A stretch of DNA of 17,071 nucleotides, taken from assembly GCA_002751075.1 (NCBI GenBank), contig NAOQ01000041.1, positions 118,890 to 135,960 of the forward strand. Reading direction: 5' to 3'. The position numbers and the translations under genes are program-made. Below are positions 1 through 10,089 of the stretch, piece after piece. A model generated the notes under the pieces. That model had not been told where the DNA came from and did not search any database. It saw only the letters and a list, made by a program, of their open reading frames with translations. The stretch is from Ichthyophonus hoferi. Its lineage: Eukaryota; Opisthokonta; Ichthyosporea; Ichthyophonida; Ichthyophonidae. Each line of letters begins with the position of its first letter. Position 1 is the stretch's first letter.

Positions 1-65
1 TTTTTTTTTTTTTTTTTTAATAAATCCCTTTCTACCACGCTTCCAGTCTTGGTTCTTTTTAATTT

Positions 66-299
66 ATGGGAGTTTGGCAAAGACCAACTCCAGCGTTCTG
101 GTCTTTAGTTTTAATGTATTCTAAAGCGCGCCCTGGGGACGAGCATATGGCAAGAGATGTTTTGAAAAATGGTATTCGAAATTTAACTAATATATATACA
201 TATACTTCATTTTTTGTGTTTATTTATCTTCTTTTTTTTTCCTTTCCGTTTTCATTTTCAGCCGTCCTAAGACCGGCTTATAATTACCCAGACTTCTGA
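66..299 (+). CDS. Possible last two exons of an unidentified + strand gene (left edge)
   Basis: Two segments can be joined in frame. The first ends at 171 before a GTATTC donor. The second starts at 262 after a very strong pyrimidine-rich acceptor (about 30 mostly T/C bases, then TTTTCAG) and runs to TGA at 297-299. The 90-nt intron leaves phase 1 on both sides. The upstream limit is unsure: the frame is closed by a stop at 60-62, so the segment starts either at the ATG at 66 or at an acceptor near 72. The peptide, about 47 residues at most, contains FWSLVLMYSKARPGDEHMA and ends RPAYNYPDF. The W..L..Y.....GD...AR pattern faintly recalls TPR or half-a-TPR helices, but this is only an impression. 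It may be the C-terminus of a gene lying mostly outside the window, or it may be chance. Confidence 0.35.
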   Translation: MGVWQRPTPAFWSLVLMYSKARPGDEHMARDVLKNGIRNLTNIYTYTSFFVFIYLLFFSFPFSFSAVLRPAYNYPDF

Positions 300-1391
300 T
301 AGTATTATTGGGCAGTACAAAGTAGTCATCACAGATAGAAGTCAGTTGGATAGAATGACTTAGGAGACCAAGATAATATATAAAAAATACTAAGGACAAT
401 ATCAGAAACAAATAATCCTAATACGTGATACACTCATTCCTATCACGCCTCAGACCAATAGCATATGAGTTTTCATGCCCTTTCTTAAGTGGTGGTAATA
501 GCTCTGAGCGAAGTTACCGAACTGAACAGACGGGGCTCACTACCATTACTACCGGCCAAACACATATATCTTAGTTGAGTTTTACAAGCAGGTTTTTTTA
601 ATAGGCAATTAACTGTATTCTTAAAAATTCATTAAGATCTTTCCGATTAATAATAACTATCATTTTGAATCAACAGGTAATCATACACCCATTTAGTTCA
701 ACACAACCCGATAGCTCAAGGATGATAATACTCTTAGGTCCTCATAGGTAACAATTGAAAAGACAACAGAACGGGTTCACTAAGCTCGGAACAGCTTAGG
801 AAAATAAACTTCAAAATGCTTATCAGCTATATAGAAAACCGAGGACCCATAAACAACGCTATGAACAAGTCAAACTTGCAGTATCCTCACTATCCTGCCT
901 ACGAATCACTTGGTGCCAGGAAACAGTAAGGTATTTATTGTTAGTTAGATCAGTGCCCCATTTACAGTCAAGGGTCTTGTCAAAGCACACTTCAAATGCG
1001 TTGATGCTAATCTGCATGAAGCATTACTAACGGTCTTATTGTGGATATGTAATAACTGAGTCATACTTAAAAGTATCGGTATAAAGCGAGGCCAATTAGT
1101 AACTCCAGCCAATTAACGAGATCGGTTGCAGAGGACGTGAAGGGACTCAATTCTGAGTCATACCACTTACGTACAATTAATATATAGCAGTGACCAGTAC
1201 AACTGTTTGCTATTGCTTTTAACATTAAAAGATATAAGATGATCAAAAGCACAAACGTATCAAGAAACATAAGACGAAAGGCCCAATTATGAATGTTCTA
1301 GTGCACTTCTTATTATGCATCTACCAAGCCTTTACCAAGTCCACACATCCTCGGTCGCTCTTTCAATGTGAGCTAGCACTAATACGATTGG
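300..1391. other. Intergenic stretch without a supported gene
   Basis: No open frame with family resemblance or consistent splice signals was seen on either strand. The stretch lies between the possible + strand gene end at 299 and the SETD4 stop at 1392, so it would be a convergent 3' spacer. A small 7-bp inverted repeat (CTAAGCT / AGCTTAG) lies near 780-799. An AATAAA on the + strand lies at 803-808, and one on the - strand reads 939 to 934. Confidence 0.6.
934..939 (-). terminator. Candidate polyadenylation signal for SETD4
   Basis: TTTATT on the + strand reads AATAAA on the - strand. It lies about 450 nt past the SETD4 stop codon and is the nearest canonical hexamer I found downstream. 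The variant AATAAG near 1310-1316 is a closer but weaker alternative. Confidence 0.3.
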
Positions 1392-4300
1392 TTACATGCT
1401 AGGTAATGAGTAAGGGCAGAGTGATGTCCTGGCTGTTACCACATCCAAGGTGGCCTGCAGGGAAGCCCTGGCCTCTTGCTGCAGTTGCTGTGCCATGCTC
1501 ATGTGTACATTAAACCTTGAGCTTGCATTGGTTTCCTAGGTGGGATCGGGTGGAATTTCATACAAAATGAGTGGATGAGGAATCTAATGTAATTAACATC
1601 CAAATCATTGGGTCATGGTGATAGTCTCTAGCTATGTAGTCCTAGTTCAACCTATTATGAGTGATGGGCTAATCTCTAATAATTAGTACATTTAGATGCA
1701 ATTTAACTAATGCTTACGTTCTTCACATGCGCAGCCAAGAAATATCCGCAAGGTCCACATAAATACCATAAACAGGCACTGTCTGTACAAATAAATATAA
1801 AGATGTGGCCTTCCATTTAGAGAATACAATCAGCCATAAAGTTGACAATCATGATACACACTACATACTTCCTCTCTAACAGCGGTGCTCGCCCACCGCA
1901 CTGTATACATATATGCCCATAGAGGCTCCATTCAGCCTGGTCTACAGCTGTCATTTATAAACACACCTAAGATGAGGTATTCACTCACCATGGGTGGCAG
2001 GGCAGCTAGGGCCAAGGTGATCCAGTGGCCAATCAGAGCGAACGCCCCAGGCGTGCTATAGGTTGGATCATAGACGAGTTCGGAGGCATGTCGTAAATCG
2101 CCCGTTCCCATTGTTAGAACCTGGGCCGTAGCCAGTAAGACCCAGCTGGGCCCTTCCATATTACACACTCTGTCCCTAAAGATGCACATAAGGCACGTCA
2201 GAAATATCCCAGCATTTCATACGATAAACATAAAACCCTAATTAACTATATATGGCTTGTTACTAGCCAGGCTAGTAACAAGCCATGCCGCACTATTAAA
2301 TGAGGCACATGTTCTGTTACTTTAAAAGCACCGAAACATAGTTAAAAAATGTGGTTTGTTGAGCTGTACATTCGTGTATACACGTGTGTCCATGAGTAAT
2401 GCGATTACCTTAGTAGTCCACAGGCAGCCAGAGCCTGTTTTTTTTTATCTAGGTCTGGTACTACTACTATGTTCTTCTGAAAACGTCGTGGTGCTTTAAG
2501 AAATCGTTTCTCCTCCTCCTCAACGTGAATCAGCCAATGGTCTATCACATCGTCAAGGCTGTAAGGTAAACACGGAATAAATATCTTATATGTACACCAA
2601 TCAGGATACACAGCCTATGCTAGGATGAGGCACATGCCATACTATACCGACATATACTCTTATGGTATATAACCCTTATAACCGTCACCAGGTTTAATGT
2701 AAATATTTCCTCTCTCAACGCCTATATACATCAACGGGCTCACAAATCAACAATACCACAATAGCCATTACGTAGCCATATAACTACTCAGCCCTGGCCT
2801 GCATTTCTTGAGCAGTTACTATGATCATTATCTAAAGTCTATAAATGGCAAACACATTGCACGAGGATGATGTCATAAGATGGTAAAGACAGAGATAGAA
2901 AGAGGGAGAACATAAAAACAAAATGGATAGAGAAATATGGAGGGGCTGGTACCTAGTTACATTGTTTGCATTTTTAGGCAGTACAAAGCCATATTCAAGT
3001 AAAAGCGTAGAGTTATCGTGTGGTCCATAGTGAATGAACACCTATTGTCATACAGGGCATTAGTCTTTGGTCAGGTATTATTTGAGGCAGTCCAGCACAC
3101 AGCATGCTAGTGATGCTCTCTGCATGTATATACCTACATACTTTACCATTTAAACCATATTTATAGCCTACCTTAACATATATACGTACACATTTCCTTG
3201 ACCTTATACAACCAAACCAACATCATGCCCTACATATACCCCAGCACAAGCATGACTATACAATGAAACCCAGCAGGAGGGAGAGACACACTCGTCTTAA
3301 AATTTTGGGCCAGAATTGATAAAGATACCGAGAACAAGGCGGTGATATGATATACTGGATGCTTCAACCTCTCGCACCCCAACCCCCATATGACATAATG
3401 CTCCGTGGTTACACATTGCAGATCCTTTACGACGAGAATGAAAAATTCCTGTGTAACCACCGCCATACCTGTTGGCCCCTCTTGCTGGGACGGTCTGTAG
3501 TGATTTCAAACTGGCAGCTAGATGGGTTGTACTTGGCTTCCACCTGTGGATAGCAATCAGCCTTAGCTTAGTATGCTCCAACCACTCGGATCATCACTTC
3601 AGTAAGAGCAAGGATACAGTGGATAGCTAGAAGAGAGAAAAACAGAAAGCCAACCCTACCTTAACGTCAGAGTGATGGTTTAACATGTCCAGGAAGGGGG
3701 CTAGGGCACACGTGTCCGTCCCTTTGACTGGGGCCTTAAAGTTAAGACTGGTGGCCACATCGAGGTATACACACCGAGTGTTGACTGTATTAGGCACTAC
3801 CGTATATTAGCCAGGATTATCCATACAATGAACAAAACACACATATATGGCACAGACCCATATATATATATATATATATATCAGTAATCACTCAGAATGC
3901 ATCAGGTATAAGAAAGAGAGTGACATTGACTAATTATAAACCAGGATGATTAAAGTTACAACCAATAATAACACGAGGTAAGGAGCAGGATGCAAGGAGC
4001 TATATTCTACCTGCGGAGAAGGCCCACCGAAAGTCTTCTATTTGGCTACAACCAGGGAAGAACTCTGGATGCTCCTATAGGGTGGAAGGGTAAGTGAAAA
4101 TAGAAAAAGAGAAACTAAGTGTGTGAAGGTGTGGCTATGTATATAAGGCGAGAGTGTGATAGAGGGTAAAGAAAGAGCGATCATTTTAAGTCTTAGAGCC
4201 TACCCTCTTCCTTTCTTCTCTTTGGCCTTTGAGTAGATAGCATATAGTAACGTAGTAACACTAGGACTAATATAAACTCTACAAGGCCATGCGTGTAATA

Positions 4301-7300
4301 CAATATTATGATACAGTACCCAATGCAATCAGCTTAATATACATATCAACATATACCTGCATCTTGCAATGCCAGGCCTATCTCCTCACATGTCTACCCT
4401 TTTACCCTAGAGTGAATTTCACTCCATGCAAACAAAAAGTGGCACACAGTGGCATTGCAGCAGTATAAAAGAAACAATCATCATATATTAATTACTACCA
4501 GTTGTACTCACCAGAATAAACCCCTTGGACTGTTGGAAATTGACGTGTAGTTCCTCTATCTTGGCCCGTGCCCTCTCTGTCCGAAGCACCTTTGTCAGAT
4601 GACAGATCTACCTACCACCTCATTTTAGGCCCTAGGTTTCATTGACTGTAACAAGGAAAAACTAGGCCGAGAAACATAAATAGATACTAAGAATGCAATT
4701 CACTCGCACCACTCAGGTAAAGGTTTATATTGTTTACAGTTAGCTCTAGGCCTCTTAGAGGCATCACTATATATCTTCGTGTTGCCACAGAGCACAAAGA
4801 ACTAGAGAGAGCCACAGGATTGCCTAACAACCAGATAATTAAGTAATTATTCAATACTAATAGCCACTTAGTAACTGCCTAGATAACTGTATGACCCAAT
4901 CACTAGGGTCAAGGTGCTACCTCGGGGCATGCCTGACCCGATTCATGGCCCTACATAACACAACAGAGTAATATAGGTCCCTCTACAGATACTCCTCCTA
5001 CTGCAGTCTCTTTCATACCTTGACAGGGACCAGGTAAGGCACACAGTTCATCCTCTTGGAAGTAGAGGGGGGTGGTGTAGCTTGCTGGGGCCCAGTGCTG
5101 CCCGTCAGCTGTCATGCAGTACTGCCAACCATGGCCAACCCCTACCGGCCTATTATCTTCACAACATCCTGATCTCCGTCCTGAGCCAATGGCTTGTGTC
5201 CTACCAACACAAAGCCGTCATCTACTAGCTATATACATCACAACTAGACCCTGTATTATCTGCGTACTAAATATAGAAACATTCAACATGCTTATTATCT
5301 ATTCAAGACAGCCTCAGGGGAACCATGCACGTCCCCCATATAGAATGGATCTATCAGTTAAAATAAATAAACGTTATAGCTCATTGGTCTGTATAAAGCT
5401 CTTTATCTAAGCTAATATTAGACATACAAACCCTTGGACTATATATATGCAACACTATCTCCTATCATCTTATGTCTCTCTTTCATACCTGGCAGTACAG
5501 CAATGTACGGACTATAAAAGGAGGTGGGACCCATTGATCGATGCCACAGGAGAAACAGAGCCAACCATTGCACTGCACTCAAGTTTGGTTTGTATCTGTG
5601 TTAGCATGAACCCCGGGTTAGGGGCTACTCTTGCTTCACTGTCTGTGGACTGGGTTGTACTATACACATATAACAGATATCTCTTTTTAGCCCCCAGGAA
5701 GGCCAGTATGCATACTCTAAAATACACTTACGGGGGTATTATCACGCCAACTCCTTCTAGCCAACCAGCACACATTAACCTTCATCTTATCATTATATAT
5801 AATTAGCTCATACAAGGGCGATCAAGTAAGGCATACATTGGTATATGCTCATTTCAAATATCACAGCTTATTGGTACATTGTGCTCTTCTTTGTACTTAA
5901 AATTTAGTAGCTTCTTTAAACTTGTAGACTACCCATATTAGCCCTGAGCCAATAGCATTTCTCTTGTCACATCCCTCATTCATTAGACAAAGAGAACCCA
6001 CGCTCACTTCCTACCTGGCCAACAGGGGACCTAATGCAGAGGTGCTGACGGTCTCAGTCGTGATCAGAAGATGACGAGGGACCATGGCAACCAAGTCTCC
6101 TGCCTGCCCTCTATATAAGCTATGCATTTCACACCTTCCCTGACTTATTATTTCAATCCTCGACTTTCCAGGCTTACATAGTACTATTACCAGCAACACA
6201 CAATGAGTGTGGCGGGGTGTGCCAATGTGTGCTTATACATATCTATATCTATGTATGTACGAAAAGATGTATGTGGAAGGAGAGATGGCACAGAAGGGAT
6301 GGTGCCTAAATGACCCATCTATTGGTTGCCAGGGCCAATGCCCTACTAATAGATATATGTATATCCAGCCATGAACACACCTTGATTGGTTGCTTAGCAG
6401 CAGCTCCCCTTCCCGTTTCTGTGGCAACCACAAACAACCAATGAAAGATATACAAGTCAGTTCACTGCATTAGTAGTAGCACATATAATACATATATATC
6501 CAGTACGTCGGTGGCTATATATAGTTTATCCGTCACCATAACAACTCAAACCCTTATTTTTTTTACATATACATGTCTCACTGTATAACCCTTCCAGATA
6601 GCATAGTGTTTGAGTTAACCGATAGTGAATACAGGCAAGAGAAAGGGAAAGTACAGTGCCTGGGACCACCTCCTTGACCACAACAACACTCAACATTACA
6701 GGAATAACAAAACTATAGGGTCAAATAACCTACTCTGGATAGGCCTCTCCCATACATCTTACAAGAGGCCAGCCTTAGGACACAACAAAGACAGTCAAAG
6801 TAAACCAAAGATGGAAGGGAAAAGCACATAGCTTTAGTAATAGCCTACCTATAAAGTTGGCGCACATGATAGGGTGGTGTGGCAGGCCATTCAATCGCAA
6901 CCAGCGGGTGAAGTTCAAATAGACCGGATCAATCAACACTATAATCCCATCCTATAAGACCAGGGCTAATATAGCAAGGACATGCTCTTTCTCCACCAAT
7001 TTCCTCTCTCTTCCCTATCATATTCGCATATTTAATTAAAAAATAAATGCTACAGGAAATAATGTTTTTAATTTAAAAAACCATTTGGTTAAAACCATCC
7101 TGCCTACTGAAGCCTGGATAGAACTAGAGAGAAGGAACATATCCCCTTAGCAGAACTCATAGCACACAAGGTAAGAAAGTGGTGTGGTTCTGAAGGCTGA
7201 TTAAAAAAACAAAAACTTTTGGGCCCCGTACTAAAGGTAGTTTATGAGTGCTATTGTATAATTGTATAAGAGAAAGGGAGAGGAAAAAGACAATATTCGG

Positions 7301-7541
7301 AGAGGAAGAGCTGATGGAGCTGGAGGGTGCAGAAAGAAAGAAGATCCGGGTCAACAGAAAAAGAAAGGAAACCATGTTTGTGTGCTAATGAGAGAGAGAA
7401 AGCAAAAGAAGAGAGAAAAGGATTAAGAACCAATGAGATTATAACCCAGACTACACAATAGGAGGCCTAGGCACCTTCGGTTCTATTCGGAGGGAAAAGC
7501 CTTGCCCGTCTCCTTTTCCTCTGTGTTCTCCCTGGACCCAT
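1392..7541 (-). CDS. SETD4: SETD4-like SET-domain lysine methyltransferase, complete, 14 exons
   Basis: Transfers methyl from S-adenosylmethionine to lysine; family members act on histones and other proteins. Exons in transcript order are 7541-7475, 6938-6849, 6418-6381, 6103-6015, 5595-5489, 5084-5019, 4576-4512, 4074-4011, 3784-3660, 3543-3469, 3041-2953, 2558-2409, 2175-1989 and 1535-1392. All borders are GT-AG, phases agree throughout, and the product is 451 aa (human about 440). A basic N-terminus (QRKRRRAR) recalls that of human SETD4. Residues 54-57 are TGRG, the SET-core start. An inserted helical segment spans about 95-195. The motif LAPFLDMLNHHSDVK ends at 237, with N231-H232 in the cofactor site. 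IHYGPHDN (265-272) carries the catalytic-type Tyr267 and is followed by LEYGFV. The GPSW motif of exon 13 belongs to the C-terminal Rubisco-LSMT-like substrate domain. The last exon is the least conserved; its ETNA start matches the human protein. Confidence 0.94.
2252..2286. repeat. 17-bp perfect inverted repeat with 1-nt spacer
   Basis: The arms 2252-2268 (ATGGCTTGTTACTAGCC) and 2270-2286 are exact reverse complements around a single A. They lie in SETD4 intron 12 (2176-2408), about 77 nt upstream of the exon 13 acceptor, so the pre-mRNA could fold into a tight hairpin there. Confidence 0.9.
3861..3881. repeat. (TA)n microsatellite
   Basis: About ten uninterrupted TA units lie in SETD4 intron 8 (3785-4010). 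It is a simple repeat, likely length-polymorphic. Confidence 0.95.
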
Positions 7542-7940
7542 AATGACCTGACCTACACTTATATAAGACCACCAGTATGCTTGTATATCTACCGCTAGGA
7601 CCTATTCGTGCCGTTAATAAGCTAATGTGTGTCAAAGTAAAAGTGTGTCAATGTGCGCCCCTTCCACCATCACTCTATACATGGCAATGATAGATTATAG
7701 TATTCTGCGTACTATGAGCCTAATGAATATCTAGATCAATCTAATCAATCTAGTCATACTATCATAATACTATCCTCCTAGTATAGTACAACGAGCTTAT
7801 AGATTAGGAATTTAAAAAGAGGAGGTAAAAGCCTCAATTCAAAGCTACATCCACAAAGGGTTTTAATTAACTAGTTAGGTGGCATAATATGCTACCAGAT
7901 ATTTTTCAAGGTATACAATATATAGTAATTTGAATTTTGT
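7542..7940. promoter_or_regulatory. Head-to-head intergenic region, candidate bidirectional promoter
   Basis: These 399 bases separate the start codon of SETD4 (- strand, 7541) from the ATG of a probable small + strand gene (7941). No coding potential was seen. The stretch holds short repeats, including two ATCAATCTA-type units near 7734-7753 and two ACTATCAT/ACTATCC units near 7755-7775, and no clear TATA box placed for either gene. The shared-promoter role is inferred from the arrangement and the short distance. Confidence 0.45.
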
Positions 7941-8312
7941 ATGGAAGTATCTTCGGATGGGCTAGCGCTAGCAGTAGACACAATACTTAGTGCTGATCCA
8001 CCTTCAGTAGAAGGCAACGTAATGGCAGGCGTATATGCTGAGTGAGTCTATCTCCAATTGTTTGTTGTAGTAGTATTTAGCTATGACTGGAGGAGGTATT
8101 CTTGCCTTAATGACTTGGGTGTGATAGTGCTTATGGCGCAGTGTGTTCTATCAGTGAGAGGTACTAAATTAGTATATATGTAATGTGTGTTGTTGGAATT
8201 GAATGTAACTAAGTAATTCTCAGTGTTGTTAGTAGGAGAAAGATTCTCAGAACACTGGTGCTTAGTCTCAAATGATAGTTCTGCTCTAGACATTACAATA
8301 AAGATACAATGA
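7941..8312 (+). CDS. Probable small three-exon gene, 89 residues, function unknown
   Basis: Exons are 7941-8041, 8081-8160 and 8224-8312. The first donor is a strong GTGAGT. The second intron holds a branch-like TAACTAAG and ends in TTCTCAG. Phases (2, then 1) agree and the frame closes at TGA 8310-8312. Introns are only 39 and 63 nt, much shorter than those of the neighbours. The protein starts MEVSSDGLALAV, has a central hydrophobic stretch LGVIVLMAQCVLSV, and ends in alternating hydrophobic strands (EHWCLVSND, ALDITIKIQ). Size and the helix-then-strand pattern are loosely like Roadblock/LC7 proteins such as LAMTOR5, but I see no convincing identity and do not assign it. If intron 2 is not removed, exon 2 reads on to a TAA at 8181-8183. 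It could also be a chance set of frames. Confidence 0.48.
8297..8302 (+). terminator. AATAAA hexamer inside the last codons of the small gene
   Basis: The hexamer overlaps codons for Thr-Ile-Lys, eight bases before the TGA at 8310. If it is used, cleavage 10-30 nt downstream would leave almost no 3' UTR. It could instead be a chance match in AT-rich DNA. Confidence 0.35.
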
Positions 8313-8929
8313 TTATAGAATACAGAACAAGTATCTTTTAATCATTAAGATAATATATATATAAGAAAAGTCAAGTTTTTGTTTTATAATGGTTTAAACG
8401 TCATTAATCCCTGTTTATTATTAGTTGTTTTTGTTCCTTTTTATCCTTTCCGAGTATTTCTGGTTTGTGTTATATCAGTAAGTTTTTCCTTTTAGGAATT
8501 AAAATTAGATATCCTGCCTTTTATAGGTTTAGTCACATTTTATATTTTTACTGTTTATTTTTATATTTCCATAATCTCTAATTAATCATAAAAACGGGTA
8601 ATGAGAGATAGCCTAGTACGTCTACATATCCGTTTTTGTAACATGTCAATAGCTTCAAGTGAAAAGGAGTTGCCACTGTAATAATTGACAGCATTTGGGT
8701 CAAATCAATTCAGGCTATATTCATTTACTTGCACTCTAAATATGCAATTTGAATAAGTAAACTTGTAGAAAAACAATGGCTTGGAGGGTCTTGACCTGTA
8801 AATGCATTATTTTAAAAAAAAATTAAACAGTATCCATAAATCAGAACTCTATATTATCAATAATGTTTTCCCAACTATGTTAACCGACAGAGCACTATTC
8901 TTCTGATTCTATTTCACCGCATACAGTCA

Positions 8930-8989
8930 TATGGCAAAATGAAGTGTAGTCGCACAACAAGGTAACCAATGATTACACATTTTGCCATA
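8930..8989. repeat. 12-bp perfect inverted repeat, 36-nt loop
   Basis: TATGGCAAAATG at 8930-8941 is the exact reverse complement of 8978-8989. With a 3-nt bulge the pairing extends by TGTA/TACA, giving about 16 bp. It may be the remnant of a small palindromic element; no target-site duplication was recognised. Confidence 0.7.
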
Positions 8990-9291
8990 CTATGATTGGC
9001 TTGAACCAAATGTTCCTTGTCCCACCACATCTTCCATGAATGGGCCAATGTATTAAAAAATAACACTCCACTGCTTTTATCCTCGATCAATGATTTCGAG
9101 CAAAATCTACCTCCAAGATCCTCCAAGAAATATGCCATCGAGCTAGACAATCAGGGTAAAAGTATATAATTAAGTGTCTGTTTATATGATTGTCTTGAAT
9201 CTTGGCCAGTCTTCCTAGGAAAGGAATGCCTGTTTTCACTTTCTAGTGTCATCTCTGTCGTCCTTGCTATATTTGGGCGTTTGCCCTCATA

Positions 9292-9352
9292 TCCCGCAAA
9301 AGCCAGTCTCTAAATTTCTCATGTCCCGCAATCTGACAGTTCGGTTACGTCA
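9292..9352. promoter_or_regulatory. Cluster of CpG-containing motifs: two TCCCGCAA copies and TTACGTCA
   Basis: TCCCGCAA occurs at 9292-9299 and 9324-9331, exactly 32 bp apart, and TTACGTCA at 9345-9352. The first resembles an E2F-type core, the second a bZIP (ATF/C-EBP type) site. The cluster lies about 740 bp upstream of the MCTS1 start codon. A regulatory role is inferred from motif resemblance only. Confidence 0.25.
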
Positions 9353-10089
9353 TAAAGTGTGATCCTTGGCCGCATTAGGCAATCTACAGATATTTGTAAA
9401 ACTATACGTGCGGCGCGTGTTACAAACATCATCTCCTGGTTTTATTAATGCCAGTTGTGTATAATACCTAGGCCAAATATTTCCCTCTTGAGTAACTCCT
9501 GTGAAAAAAAATGTTTAAAAAGTAAAATACATTTTTCTCCCTCTTTCCCCATCTACTATACAGCTTGGTGTGCAACCACCAGGTGGTGCTGTGTGTTTAA
9601 GATCTGACTATTGGGAAGGAGTAAACAGAGGAAGAATAGTTTATTTTATGAATTATGCTAGTATAGATAAAAGTTATTATTTAACGTATATAGGGTAAGA
9701 TACAGCGAAAAATAAGAAGAGTTGGAATGAAAGTGAATTGAGAAAAAAAAAAGATAAACAGTACCGAACTAGGATGCGGAAAAAAGAACCAGATCATGAG
9801 AGAAGGGGAGCCCCGGGAAAGGGAAAGAGACCAATTTGACCGCCCGAGCACTTGTATTTGTACAAACACACAGGATCAAAGAGAAAAAAGTAGATAGAAA
9901 GGATTTGTATAAAGTGAAAAGGATATTTTTTCATAATTATGTGGATAAATGGGCAAAATGGTGCTATATACCTGTCTGCCTTTCTATTTGCTTAGTCAGG
10001 TGCGCATGGTTTCTGTACCTTAGGCAGGGCTTGCTTTATGATTTTTTTTTTGTATTAAGCTCTATGAGATTAGCAATCATATATTAACG

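Larger units (their letters stand above)
8313..10089. other. AT-rich gap upstream of MCTS1
   Basis: No supported gene was found on either strand. Most of the stretch is AT-rich; 9240-9430 is less so and holds several CpG-containing motifs (two TCCCGCAA copies, TTACGTCA). It contains an inverted repeat near 8930-8989 and a short ACCACC-A-GGTGGT inverted motif near 9577. The MCTS1 5' UTR and promoter must lie in the right part, but their limits cannot be read from sequence. Confidence 0.55.

Noticed and set aside
1-18. Poly(T) run, possibly the tail of a - strand retrocopy
   Set aside because: No element body or target duplication was recognised next to it, and it touches the window edge.
3297-3581. 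94-codon - strand frame as an independent gene
   Set aside because: It is a read-through of SETD4 exon 10 in a different frame and its flanking introns.
6625-6831. 68-codon + strand frame
   Set aside because: It lies antisense to SETD4 intron 2, with no recognisable motif.
6938-6951. Alternative exon 2 acceptor of SETD4 at 6952/6951
   Set aside because: It would start in phase 0, whereas exon 1 ends in phase 1; the acceptor at 6939/6938 restores the frame.
7941-8312. Assignment of the small gene to LAMTOR5 or DENR
   Set aside because: Size and strand pattern are only loosely LAMTOR5-like with no solid identity, and DENR is much longer with different domains.
8914-9150. 78-codon - strand frame with hydrophobic C-terminus
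   Set aside because: It begins at a non-ATG codon, shows no family motif, and overlaps an inverted repeat; no splice partners were found.
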